From: an uncultured Methanomassiliicoccales archaeon
GTDB lineage: Archaea; Thermoplasmatota; Thermoplasmata; Methanomassiliicoccales; Methanomethylophilaceae
Direction of reading: 5' to 3'
DNA: 64,000 nucleotides
Assembly (NCBI GenBank): GCA_949292635.1
Contig: CASEZY010000002.1
Coordinates: 1 to 64,000, forward strand
Shown here: positions 55,309-63,582 of the stretch, in pieces
Numbering within the stretch: the stretch's first letter is position 1
Layout of the letters: the number at the start of each line of letters is the position of its first letter
The notes under the pieces: model-generated
Database searches by the model: none
What the model saw: the letters and a program-made list of their open reading frames with translations, nothing else
What the model was told of the DNA's origin: nothing
Made by a program: the position numbers and the translations under genes

Positions 55309-56601
55309 TCACTTCACCGGCTCCCATTTGGCCAGTTCGTTGACCTTGGAGAGGGTGGAACCGCGCTTGATCTCCTCACGGGTGCGGTTCTCGCGCTCGT
55401 GAACGTCGATTGCCCTGTTGGCCACCTCTACGGCCTTTTCCTTGGGAACGACCACGATACCGGATTCGTCGCCGATGATCCAATCGCCGGTGCGGACGGT
55501 CTGACCGCCCACCTTGATTTCGATGCCGATGCCGCCGTATCCCTTGGGCTCCCCGGCACAGGGCGCGACGGTCCTGGAAAATGAGGGGAATCCCATGGCG
55601 CGGATGTCGTCAATGTCCCTGATGGCGCCGTCGATGACCACGCCCTTCACTCCCATGGTGACCGCGGACCAGGATGCCAATTCTCCCCACACGGCCACGG
55701 GGGCACCGCCCACGTCGATCACGATGACGTCGCCGGGCTTGGCGCGGTCGATCGCTTCCACCGGTTTTGCCCAATCGCCGTTGGTGGTCTGCACCGTAAG
55801 TGCTCTTCCGACCATCCTCACCCCGTCCCTGATGTGGGGGGTGAGACCGAACATAACGCCCTGCTTGTGGAAGGCGTCGGAGATGTTGCACGTGGATACC
55901 ATGGAGAAGGCCTCGAACAGTTCGTCCTCCCCGTACTTCTTGGCCAGCTTGATCTCCGCTTCCTTTCCCGCCATGGCGTCCTTGACGCTCTTGGCCGAGC
56001 CGACGATGTCGCCGGTCTTGATGATCCCGCCGCCCACGATGACGATGGACGCTCCGGCGGCCACGTATTCGCCGGCGTTCTCGGCGGTGATGCCTCCGGC
56101 AACTGCAACAGGCAGTTTCGTCTCCGCGACGATGCGCCTGAGGATCTCGATGGGTGGCTCCTCGCCCTTCATCTGCTCGTCGATGCCCATGTGCAGGCAG
56201 ATGTATGCGACACCCATGGCCTCCGCCTCCTTGGCGCGGGCCACCTTGTCCGGGACGTTGATGAGGTCGAGCATCACTTCCGACCCGTACTTGCGGGCGG
56301 TCATGACGCCCTCCTCGATGGTGCCGTCGTCGGCCAGGCCCAGGATGGTGATCACGTCGGCTCCCGCCTTGGACATGATCTCCACCTCGAATCCGCCGAC
56401 GTCCATGGTCTTGGTGTCGGCCACGATCTTCCTTCCGGGGAACTCCTTCCTCAGAGCACGGATGGCCTCCGCTCCCTCGCTCTTGATCAGGGGGGTGCCC
56501 ACCTCTATCCAGTCTGCACCGCCCTCGACAGCCTCCTTGGCGATGACCATGGTGCGGCTGAGCTGGTGGAGGTCCAGCGCTATCTGAAGTACCGGCCACA
56601 T
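55309..56601 (-). CDS. 3-hexulose-6-phosphate synthase fused to an RraA-like domain
   Basis: The product is 430 residues. Residues about 1-215 are HPS (IALDLHQLSRTMVIAKEAVE, VADTKTMDVGG, AVAGGI), which joins ribulose 5-phosphate with formaldehyde or, in reverse, supplies pentose phosphate. Residues 230-430 are an RraA-like/HMG-aldolase fold (STCNISDAFHKQG, GVVIDGAIRDID, GDWIIGDESGIVVVP). The ATG at 56601 lies about 3 nt from the transcription start predicted by the TATA box at 56624-56634. Confidence 0.93.
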   Translation of the reverse strand: MWPVLQIALDLHQLSRTMVIAKEAVEGGADWIEVGTPLIKSEGAEAIRALRKEFPGRKIVADTKTMDVGGFEVEIMSKAGADVITILGLADDGTIEEGVMTARKYGSEVMLDLINVPDKVARAKEAEAMGVAYICLHMGIDEQMKGEEPPIEILRRIVAETKLPVAVAGGITAENAGEYVAAGASIVIVGGGIIKTGDIVGSAKSVKDAMAGKEAEIKLAKKYGEDELFEAFSMVSTCNISDAFHKQGVMFGLTPHIRDGVRMVGRALTVQTTNGDWAKPVEAIDRAKPGDVIVIDVGGAPVAVWGELASWSAVTMGVKGVVIDGAIRDIDDIRAMGFPSFSRTVAPCAGEPKGYGGIGIEIKVGGQTVRTGDWIIGDESGIVVVPKEKAVEVANRAIDVHERENRTREEIKRGSTLSKVNELAKWEPVK

Positions 56602-56623
56602 GACCGCCTGATTCCCGGAACTC

Positions 56624-56634
56624 GCTTTATATCT
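56624..56634 (-). promoter_or_regulatory. TATA box of the HPS-RraA gene
   Basis: The minus strand reads AGATATAAAGC; the transcript would be leaderless or nearly so. Confidence 0.6.
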
Positions 56635-56685
56635 TTCCGGAACGGCGTCTGTCGTCGTACCACCGTCGGTCATCTACGGCAATGA

Positions 56686-56704
56686 ATGTGCCAGCGTGGC
56701 ACAT
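56686..56704. promoter_or_regulatory. Palindrome ATGTGCC-AGCGT-GGCACAT
   Basis: Perfect 7-bp arms with a 5-nt spacer. It lies upstream of the HPS-RraA promoter and upstream of the LMW-phosphatase-like gene, which carries a second palindrome at 56875. Confidence 0.55.
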
Positions 56705-56874
56705 CTCTCTTCGACGTACGTCGGATTTATGATTAAATGGAAGAAAGGGTGCGGATACCGCTCAGCTCGCCCGTCTCTCATCATGACGCAGCTCGAAAAT
56801 CCTCATCATCGCGGCATCACCCCATGAGCGGGAGGTTAGAAAAACCTTCACATGCTCGCTTTACGGGGTTGTAT

Positions 56875-56895
56875 GATGTGCCAGTACGGCACATC
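56875..56895. promoter_or_regulatory. Palindrome GATGTGCC-AGTAC-GGCACATC
   Basis: Perfect 8-bp arms with a 5-nt spacer, ending 21 nt upstream of the TATA box (56917-56926) of the next gene, a position typical of activator or repressor sites. The rest of 56705-56874 shows no gene. Confidence 0.6.
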
Positions 56896-56916
56896 CCCTC
56901 CACGGCAGCGCTGGAA

Positions 56917-56926
56917 ACATATAAGA
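56917..56926 (+). promoter_or_regulatory. TATA box of the LMW-phosphatase-like/tsr3 pair
   Basis: ACATATAAGA predicts a start near 56947, 3 nt before the ATG at 56950, so the transcript is leaderless. Confidence 0.6.
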
Positions 56927-56949
56927 TTCAGCATACGATAGGGCGGCTC

Positions 56950-57423
56950 ATGTCCGTGTTTTCAAAGAAGCCGGCGAAGCTCAAGGTGATGTTCGTCGAC
57001 GAGATGAACGACCTCCAGTCCCAGGTCGCCGAGTACTTCCTCAACGAGATGTACGGCGACATGTACGAGGCTAGCAGCGCCGGTCCCAAGTGGGACTGCA
57101 TCGACTGCGAGCTCATCTCATCCATGTATCAGCTGGGGTACGACATCCGTGCGTGCTCCGCCAAGGACTTCAAGGCCAAGAAGCTCCCCAAGAAGATCGA
57201 TTACATCGTGTTCCTGGAGAAGGCCACCTACGACCGCATCAAGGACATCATCCCCTGGGAGTCCAAGCAGATCCTCAAGGACTTCGGACGCAAGACAGGA
57301 TTCGAGGCGGCCACCGACGATCTCGAGCTGTACCACTGCTACAGCGCCATGATCGAAGAGGTCCGCAAATGGGTGGAGGAGACCTTCAGGGACCCCGCCA
57401 ACCTCGAGAGCCTCGTGGTATGA
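56950..57423 (+). CDS. LMW-phosphatase/ArsC-like protein without catalytic Cys loop
   Basis: The product is 157 residues. LKVMFVDEMNDLQSQVAEYF, YEASSAGPKW and LGYDIRACSAKDF follow the low-molecular-weight phosphatase/arsenate reductase fold, where VLFVCxxNxCRSQMAE is expected. Here the loop reads FVDEMNDLQSQ: both the nucleophilic Cys and the Arg are gone. It is probably a non-catalytic binding protein. It overlaps tsr3 and has a perfect palindrome upstream of its promoter. Confidence 0.72.
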   Translation: MSVFSKKPAKLKVMFVDEMNDLQSQVAEYFLNEMYGDMYEASSAGPKWDCIDCELISSMYQLGYDIRACSAKDFKAKKLPKKIDYIVFLEKATYDRIKDIIPWESKQILKDFGRKTGFEAATDDLELYHCYSAMIEEVRKWVEETFRDPANLESLVV

Positions 57424-57926
57424 TCCCCGTCATCGTCTACGACGAGTGCCAGTGCGACCCCCGCAAGTGCACCGCCAAGCGGATGCTGAAGTTCGGTCTC
57501 GCCCGGGAGGCGAAGACATTATCCGCGGTGCCGAAGGGTTCCATAGTCCTGTCGCCGTTCGCCGACATGGCATTATCACCAGCGGACAAGGTCCACGGAC
57601 ATCGCGGATTGGCGGTGATGGACCTAACTTGGACGAACATCGACCGCTTCCCCCGCCCCCGGGGCACCAACGACCGCGCTTTGCCATACCTGCTGGCGGC
57701 CAATCCGGTGAATTGGGGGAGGCCCTGCAGGCTCAACAGCGCCGAGGCGGTGCTGGCATCCCTGGTCATATTGGGCGAGGACGAGCAGGCGGAGACCTTC
57801 ATGGGTAGGTTCAACTGGGCCCCGGAGTTCATGCGCCTGAACGGCGAGCTGCTGGAGGCATACGCATCCGCCAAGGACAGTGCGGAGGTGGTCCGCATAC
57901 AGAACGAGTACGTGGACTCCCTCTGA
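57420..57926 (+). CDS. tsr3: 16S/18S rRNA aminocarboxypropyltransferase Tsr3 (DUF367)
   Basis: The product is 168 residues with DUF367 signatures CDPRKCTAKRMLKFG, VMDLTWTNIDRFP, and RALPYLLAANPVNWGRPCRL. Tsr3 adds the acp group to a pseudouridine-derived base near the small-subunit P site in ribosome maturation. Its ATG overlaps the preceding stop. Confidence 0.95.
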   Translation: MIPVIVYDECQCDPRKCTAKRMLKFGLAREAKTLSAVPKGSIVLSPFADMALSPADKVHGHRGLAVMDLTWTNIDRFPRPRGTNDRALPYLLAANPVNWGRPCRLNSAEAVLASLVILGEDEQAETFMGRFNWAPEFMRLNGELLEAYASAKDSAEVVRIQNEYVDSL

Positions 57927-58007
57927 CCATCGCGACGATACGACACCATTTTCCCAGTCCTTGGTGGCCCGTTGCTCATTAAATACGCGTAATGAATGTC
58001 TCGGCAC

Positions 58008-58283
58008 ATGGTGACGATCATGAGTGACGTCGTCAGGCTGTTCTGGATGGCTTTCGGCGACGATAGGCTGACCACGGCTGAAGCGGAGGCGAGGTTGGCC
58101 GACATGTTCGGGTACCACTGCCCCGACGACTTCGCCAAATCCCTCAGCAAGATGAAGCAGGCAGGCTTCGTGAAGGGGGAGGTGTCCTTCGAGAGAGGCG
58201 GCTGGGTCTGGTGGGTGGATGACGAATGCAGGAGCAGGGATCCGGATGGTGACGGCGTATGGGACTCAATGATGAGGATGTGA
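58008..58283 (+). CDS. Small winged-helix-like protein upstream of mcm
   Basis: The product is about 91 residues from MVTIMSDVVRLFWMAFGDD. The region TTAEAEARLADMFGYHCPDD, then LSKMKQAGFVKGEVSFERGG has a winged-helix layout. TTAAATACG near 57979 predicts a start at about 58006, supporting ATG 58008 (58020 is possible). It overlaps mcm by 25 nt, so the two are coupled. A single GGCACAT half site lies at its start. Confidence 0.6.
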   Translation: MVTIMSDVVRLFWMAFGDDRLTTAEAEARLADMFGYHCPDDFAKSLSKMKQAGFVKGEVSFERGGWVWWVDDECRSRDPDGDGVWDSMMRM

Positions 58284-60805
58284 GGTCTGGTTGGGAGGAG
58301 ATCCTTGGCAGGGACGAGTTCCACGTCAAGCTGATGGACGTCAGGGACAGCTATCCCGACAAGAAGAGCCTGTATGTCGCATACCAGGACATCGATCTAT
58401 TGAATCCCGAGCTGGCGGTGGAGATCCTGGCCAGGCCGGACAAGTGCCTGGCGATCGGGGAATCCGTGATCAAGGACCTGCTCCCCGGGGATTGGGAGCC
58501 CGGCGAGAGGATCAACCTGAGGATCACCGGCTTGCCCAGGGACGCCAAAGTGGACGTGCGCGACGTGAGGGCGAAGCACCTCGGTCGCCTCATAGCCGTG
58601 GAGGGGATGGTCCGTAAAGCGACGGTTCCGAAACCCAGGCTCACCAACGCCCTGTTCCGCTGCTCCAAGTGCGACGCGGAGATGTGGGTGCCCCAGAACG
58701 GCATGCTGATCTCCGAGCCCAGGGCCTGCGTCAGCGAGGGATGCAACGGCAACACATTCATCCTCGACGAGAGGAGATCCAAATACATCGACACCCAGAA
58801 GATCGAGATCCAGGAGAATCCCGAGGGTCTCAGGGGAGGTGCACAGCCGGAGAGGATGTCAGGATTCATAGACGATGACATTTCCGGATTGGCCACCCCC
58901 GGCAACAGGATCACCATGAACGGTGTGCTCCGCTCGGTGCAGAAGACCGAGAGGGACAAGTCCACCATCTTCGAGACGTTCCTGGACGTGCTTTCCATTG
59001 AGTTCGAGCAGTCCGACTTCTCCGAACTGGAGATCACCGAGGAGGACGAGAAGGAGATCCTCCGCATGTCCCGGGACCCGGAGCTGGACAAGAAGATAAT
59101 CCGCTCGATATCGCCCACCATCTACGGTCTCGACAAGGAGAAGGAGGCGGTGGCGCTGCAGCTGTTCGGAGGTTCGCATATCCTCATGGACGACGGCACC
59201 TCCATCAGAGGGGACATCCACATCCTTCTGATAGGGGATCCGGGAGTCGCCAAGTCGCAGCTGCTGAGGTACATGAGCTCCCTGTCCCCCAGAGGCATCT
59301 ACGCTTCTGGTAAGTCCGCATCCGCCGCCGGTCTCTGCGTTGCGGGTGACACGGAGCTTCTGACGGAGGAGGGCAAGAAGCTCAGGATCGGGGATCTGGT
59401 GGAAGCGAACATCGGCACCGATCCGGAGGAGTACCGCCCCGGCATCTGGCGTGCTCCCGTGGAAGGGGTCAGGGTGCTCTCCATGCACGAGTACGGGTCG
59501 CTCAGATTGCACCCGGTCACCTACGTCTGGAAGATCAAATCCCCGGAGAAGCTGATCCGCATCACCGCCGGCGATATCTCATTGACACTCACCCCGGAGA
59601 CCAAGATACAGGCCATGCAGGGCGCCACCTTCGATTGGTACGAGGCTCATACCATCTCCCCCGGCGACATGGTGAACACCTTCACCGACCACATGCGTTT
59701 GCTGCGCGTCGACGACGTGCAGGAGATCACCGATGTGCCAGCGTTCGTTTACGACCTGACGGTGGACCCGTCCCACAGCTTCGTTGGCAACGGCTTCATG
59801 GTGCACAACACCGCCGCCGCGGTGAAGGACGACTTCGGAGACGGGAGATGGACCCTGGAGGCTGGCGCCCTTGTGCTTGCCGACAAAGGTCTCGCGTGCA
59901 TCGATGAGTTGGACAAGATGAGCACACAAGACAGGTCGTCCCTGCACGAGGCGATGGAGTCCCAGAAGATCTCCGTTGCCAAAGCAGGCATCACCGCTAC
60001 GCTGCAATGCAGATGCTCCATGCTGGCCGCCGCCAACCCCAAGTACGGCAGGTTCGACAGCCACGAGAAGATCGCCACGCAGATCGACCTGCCTCCGGCA
60101 CTGATGTCCCGTTTCGACCTGATGTTCGTGCTCACCGACAAGCCCGAGGCCAAGCGCGATGCGGACATCACCGAGCACATCCTTCGTGTGCACCGCCGCG
60201 GACAGGCCCGCATGATGAACGAGCTGGGCGGCGACGAGAAGATGGTGGACGAGATGCTGGAGCGCACCAAGGACATCGTCCCGCCTTACAGCGTGGACAT
60301 CCTGCGCAAGTATGTGGCCTACGCCAAGAAGAACTACATCCCCCAGATGACCGACGAGGCCATGGATATCATCAAGGACGATTATCTCAACATCAGGCAG
60401 AAGGGCGACGAAGGCTCCATACCCATCACCGCCAGGCAGTTGGAGGCGTACATACGTCTGTCCGAGGCCTCCGCCAGGATGCACCTGCGCAACAGGGTCA
60501 CCGCCGAGGATGCCAAGAAGGCGGTCAGTCTGGTGAACTACTACCTAGGAATGATCGCCAAGACCGGCGGAGGTTACGACATAGACCTGATGGGAGGCGC
60601 GGTCACCAACAGGGAGCGGAACCACATGGGTATGATCAGAGAGATAATCGGCCGCTACGACAAGACCGGCGGCATAACCATCGAGGAATTGAAGAACCTG
60701 GCAGCCAACGAGGGCGTGGATGCGGCCACCGTGGACTCCATCATCGAGGTGCTGTCCAGGAATGTGGACATAGTGGTGAACGCAGGGAGGGTGAAGTCGG
60801 TATGA
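58259..60805 (+). CDS. mcm: Replicative helicase MCM, intein-containing
   Basis: The precursor is 848 residues. The N-terminal part has a zinc-binding set (FRCSKCDAEMW...CVSEGC), then the AAA+ core with Walker A GDPGVAKS at 326-333 and, after the intein, Walker B CIDELDKM and sensor AAANPKYGRFD. A mini-intein (360-517) interrupts SASAAGL/TAAAVKDDF; the spliced protein is 690 residues. It unwinds DNA at the fork. It is coupled to the upstream winged-helix gene and to the DUF424 gene (ATGA). Confidence 0.96.
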   Translation: MGLNDEDVRSGWEEILGRDEFHVKLMDVRDSYPDKKSLYVAYQDIDLLNPELAVEILARPDKCLAIGESVIKDLLPGDWEPGERINLRITGLPRDAKVDVRDVRAKHLGRLIAVEGMVRKATVPKPRLTNALFRCSKCDAEMWVPQNGMLISEPRACVSEGCNGNTFILDERRSKYIDTQKIEIQENPEGLRGGAQPERMSGFIDDDISGLATPGNRITMNGVLRSVQKTERDKSTIFETFLDVLSIEFEQSDFSELEITEEDEKEILRMSRDPELDKKIIRSISPTIYGLDKEKEAVALQLFGGSHILMDDGTSIRGDIHILLIGDPGVAKSQLLRYMSSLSPRGIYASGKSASAAGLCVAGDTELLTEEGKKLRIGDLVEANIGTDPEEYRPGIWRAPVEGVRVLSMHEYGSLRLHPVTYVWKIKSPEKLIRITAGDISLTLTPETKIQAMQGATFDWYEAHTISPGDMVNTFTDHMRLLRVDDVQEITDVPAFVYDLTVDPSHSFVGNGFMVHNTAAAVKDDFGDGRWTLEAGALVLADKGLACIDELDKMSTQDRSSLHEAMESQKISVAKAGITATLQCRCSMLAAANPKYGRFDSHEKIATQIDLPPALMSRFDLMFVLTDKPEAKRDADITEHILRVHRRGQARMMNELGGDEKMVDEMLERTKDIVPPYSVDILRKYVAYAKKNYIPQMTDEAMDIIKDDYLNIRQKGDEGSIPITARQLEAYIRLSEASARMHLRNRVTAEDAKKAVSLVNYYLGMIAKTGGGYDIDLMGGAVTNRERNHMGMIREIIGRYDKTGGITIEELKNLAANEGVDAATVDSIIEVLSRNVDIVVNAGRVKSV
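59336..59809 (+). other. MCM mini-intein, 158 residues
   Basis: It begins Cys360 (CVAGDTELLTEEG, block A) and ends VYDLTVDPSHSFVGNGFMVHN-like blocks F and G with terminal His-Asn; the +1 residue is Thr. At 158 residues it has no homing endonuclease. Block B reads LTLTPETKIQAM, with Glu where the usual TxxH His should be. It sits after SAAGL in the conserved AAA+ core, a known MCM insertion site. Confidence 0.9.
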
Positions 60806-61095
60806 TAGCGGTGAGGATACACAGTGCCAGCGGCGAGACCGTTCTGGCGGCCTGCGACCACGAGCTGCTGGGTCTCACGTTCAAAGAGGGCAAGTTCCGT
60901 CTGCACGTGTCCGAGCGCTTCTACAACGGCGAGGCCATCCCCGACGAGATCCTGGTGGAGAGGATGAGGAGCGCCTCCATCATGAACCTGGTGGGGGAGC
61001 GCACGGTGTCCATCGCGGTGAGCGAGGGCTACGTGGACGAAGAGAACATAATCGTGATCGACGGCGTGAAGCACGCCCAGGTAGTGATGGGCTGA
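60802..61095 (+). CDS. DUF424 protein
   Basis: The product is 97 residues starting MIAVRIHSASGETVLAACDH. The pattern GLTFKEGKFRLHVSERFYNG matches DUF424, small archaeal proteins of unknown function found near nmd3. It overlaps mcm by ATGA and abuts nmd3 by one base. Confidence 0.85.
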   Translation: MIAVRIHSASGETVLAACDHELLGLTFKEGKFRLHVSERFYNGEAIPDEILVERMRSASIMNLVGERTVSIAVSEGYVDEENIIVIDGVKHAQVVMG

Positions 61096-62123
61096 TGTTC
61101 TGCGTCAAGTGCGGCAAGGACCTGGAATCCGAGGCGGTGAACGGCCTCTGCATGGACTGCTACCTCAACGGCAGGAGCCTGCTGCACATGCCCCACCACG
61201 TGGACCTGGAGCGCTGCACCAACTGCGAGGAGTACCGTTTCGGCGACCGCTGGGTCTCCATGGGGGAGGAGGATGCCCTGGAGGAGACCGCGTTGGGAGC
61301 CATGGAGGTCCTCCCCGATTGTAGCATCGAGGCCGCAGCCGCCAAGGCGGTGGCCCAGGACGAGAGGACGTTCAAGGTGTACGTGGAAGCGGACATCTAC
61401 GTGAACGGGTGCATGGTCACCGAGACCGGCGACACCATCGTCCGGCTGAAGAACACCGTCTGCCGCAAGTGCTCCCGCCAGCTGGGCAACTATTACGAGG
61501 CCACGCTGCAGATCCGCTCCGGGGACAAGGAGCTGGACGACGGCCTCAGGGACGAGACCGTCCGCAGGGTGAGGGATTCGGTGGAGATACAGTCGAAGAA
61601 CAACCGCCAACTGTTCATCACCAGCGTGAAGCAGGTGCCCGGCGGCGTCGATATCCTGTTATCCAACATCTCTCTGGCGAAGGGACTCGCCAAGGAGCTG
61701 GCGGACGCCTACGGCGCCGATACCAAGGAATCGGCTTCGCTGGTGGGGATGAGCTCCGACGGCATCGACATCTACCGTCTCACCTACCTGGTCAGACTTC
61801 CCGCGTACCACGTGGGCGACATCTTGGAGTGGAACGGTTCCCCGTGCAAATTGCAGTCCGTCGGGCGCAACGGCGGGAAGATCATATCCCTGACCAACTT
61901 CAGGGAGGCCTCCGTGAGGCGTTCCGACCTGCGGTCCATGAGGATCGTTGCCAAGCAAGACGACCTGATGGAAGCGGTGGTCCTATCGAAATCGGGAGGG
62001 GAGGTGCAGGTGATGCACCCCAAGACCTACGCCTCCACCGATCTGAAGGTCCCGGATGACGCGGAGATCGGCGATACCGTGATGACGGTGCAGGACGACG
62101 AGGTCCTGTACTACGTCCCGTGA
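61095..62123 (+). CDS. nmd3: Nmd3-family ribosome maturation protein
   Basis: The product is 342 residues. Zinc-binding CxxC pairs occur at the N-terminus (FCVKCGKD, LCMDCY, CTNCEEY, VCRKCSRQ), followed by the Nmd3 core (VEIQSKNNRQLFITSVKQVP) and an OB-like C-terminus. In eukaryotes Nmd3 escorts the 60S subunit; the archaeal role is subunit assembly. It is in an operon with mcm and DUF424. Confidence 0.93.
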   Translation: MFCVKCGKDLESEAVNGLCMDCYLNGRSLLHMPHHVDLERCTNCEEYRFGDRWVSMGEEDALEETALGAMEVLPDCSIEAAAAKAVAQDERTFKVYVEADIYVNGCMVTETGDTIVRLKNTVCRKCSRQLGNYYEATLQIRSGDKELDDGLRDETVRRVRDSVEIQSKNNRQLFITSVKQVPGGVDILLSNISLAKGLAKELADAYGADTKESASLVGMSSDGIDIYRLTYLVRLPAYHVGDILEWNGSPCKLQSVGRNGGKIISLTNFREASVRRSDLRSMRIVAKQDDLMEAVVLSKSGGEVQVMHPKTYASTDLKVPDDAEIGDTVMTVQDDEVLYYVP

Positions 62124-62161
62124 CCGATTCATATTCAAACGGCGGCGGGGATACGGCGGTC

Positions 62162-63034
62162 ATGATAACACTGCCGGAGACCGCGGAGGACATCATCGTC
62201 AGACTCCTCCGTCTGGCCAACACCAAGCTGCCGGGCGACATCGGCTGGGCCCTTGAGGCCGCCGCCGGATGGGAGACCGGTTCCATCGCATACTCTCAGC
62301 TGGGGGCCATCATGGACAACGCCAAGAAGGCGGAGTTCCTGGGAAGGCCCATGTGCCAGGACACCGGACTTCCCGTGTTCTACGTATCCGGCACATTCGA
62401 CTCGTCTATCAAGAAGGATATCGAGAACGCCGTCCGCAGGGCCACCGCCGAGGTACCCCTGAGACCGAACCTGGTGGATCCCCTCACCCGTGAGAACACC
62501 GGGGACAACACCGGCCTGGGCGCTCCGTTCATCCATTATCACCCTACGGATGACCCGTTCATCCAGGTGGATGTGCTCCCCAAGGGCGCCGGCTCCGAGA
62601 ACATGACCAGGTTGGCCATGCTGAACCCCGCCGACGGCATCGAGGGCATCAAGCGCTTCGTCATCGACGCCGTATTGGACGCCGGGGGCAGGCCTTGCCC
62701 GCCCACCATCGTGGGCGTGGGTATCGGCGGCACCTCCGACAGGTGTGTGGAGATGGCCAAGGAGGCCCTGCTGCGCCCGCTGGACGACAGGACCAAGGAC
62801 AAAGTCATCCGCGAGCTGGAGGAGGAGCTGTTCGTGAAGCTGAACTCCTCCGGATTGGGCCCCATGGGTCTGGGCGGAGCCACCACCGTTCTCGGCGTGA
62901 GGATAAAGAAGGAGGGCTGTCACACAGCAAGCCTGCCGGTGGCGGTTAACATCGGCTGCTGGGCCACCCGCAGGGCGTCTGTGAGGATCTACAAGGACCG
63001 TCCCCCGGAGTTCACACAGGGGGTGTTCGCATGA
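62162..63034 (+). CDS. Class I fumarate hydratase, alpha subunit
   Basis: The product is 290 residues from MITLPETAEDIIVRLL; a GTG at 62120 that abuts nmd3 is possible. MCQDTGLPVFYV, LVDPLTRENTGDNTGLGAP and KEGCHTASLPVAVNIGCWATR carry the [4Fe-4S] cysteines and active-site residues. With the beta subunit it hydrates fumarate to malate in the partial TCA route; tartrate dehydratase is the alternative. Overlaps the beta gene by ATGA. Confidence 0.92.
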   Translation: MITLPETAEDIIVRLLRLANTKLPGDIGWALEAAAGWETGSIAYSQLGAIMDNAKKAEFLGRPMCQDTGLPVFYVSGTFDSSIKKDIENAVRRATAEVPLRPNLVDPLTRENTGDNTGLGAPFIHYHPTDDPFIQVDVLPKGAGSENMTRLAMLNPADGIEGIKRFVIDAVLDAGGRPCPPTIVGVGIGGTSDRCVEMAKEALLRPLDDRTKDKVIRELEEELFVKLNSSGLGPMGLGGATTVLGVRIKKEGCHTASLPVAVNIGCWATRRASVRIYKDRPPEFTQGVFA

Positions 63035-63582
63035 GGATGATGCAGACCCCGTTCAACGAGGGGGAGGTCCGTTCCCTCAAGCTCGGTGAGGTTGTTGGCA
63101 TCTCCGGGACCATCGTCACCGCCAGGGACGAGGCTCACATCAGGGCGTTGGAGAAGGGTCCCGAGGGCAGTCCCGCCTGTTTGAAAGGATGCGTGCTCTT
63201 CCACTGCGGTCCCATCATGCAGAAGGCGGACGGAGGATACGCGGTGGTTGCGGCAGGCCCCACCACCAGCGCCCGCATGGACAAGCTGGAGGCGGAGATG
63301 ATCCGTCGCTTCGGGATCAAGGCGGTCATAGGCAAGGGCGGCATGTCCAAAGAGGTGGCGGAAGCCATGAAGGAATGCGGCTGCGTCTACCTCGCCGCCG
63401 TCGGCGGTGCCGCCGTGACCTACGCGGAGAGTCTCATCGTCAAGGGTGTGCAGTGGGAGGACCTGGGCATGGCCGAGGCGGTCTGGGAACTCGGTGCGCA
63501 GTCCTTCGGACCTTTGGTGGTCGCTATGGACGCCGACGGCAACAGCCTCTACGAGGACGTGAAGGCCAAGATCAAGAGGTGA
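63031..63582 (+). CDS. Class I fumarate hydratase, beta subunit
   Basis: The product is 183 residues. LKLGEVVGISGTIVTARDEA, FHCGPIM, VAAGPTTSARMD, and VIGKGGMSK match the C-terminal half of class I fumarases, split as in archaea. It closes the substrate site of the alpha subunit. Confidence 0.94.
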   Translation: MRMMQTPFNEGEVRSLKLGEVVGISGTIVTARDEAHIRALEKGPEGSPACLKGCVLFHCGPIMQKADGGYAVVAAGPTTSARMDKLEAEMIRRFGIKAVIGKGGMSKEVAEAMKECGCVYLAAVGGAAVTYAESLIVKGVQWEDLGMAEAVWELGAQSFGPLVVAMDADGNSLYEDVKAKIKR

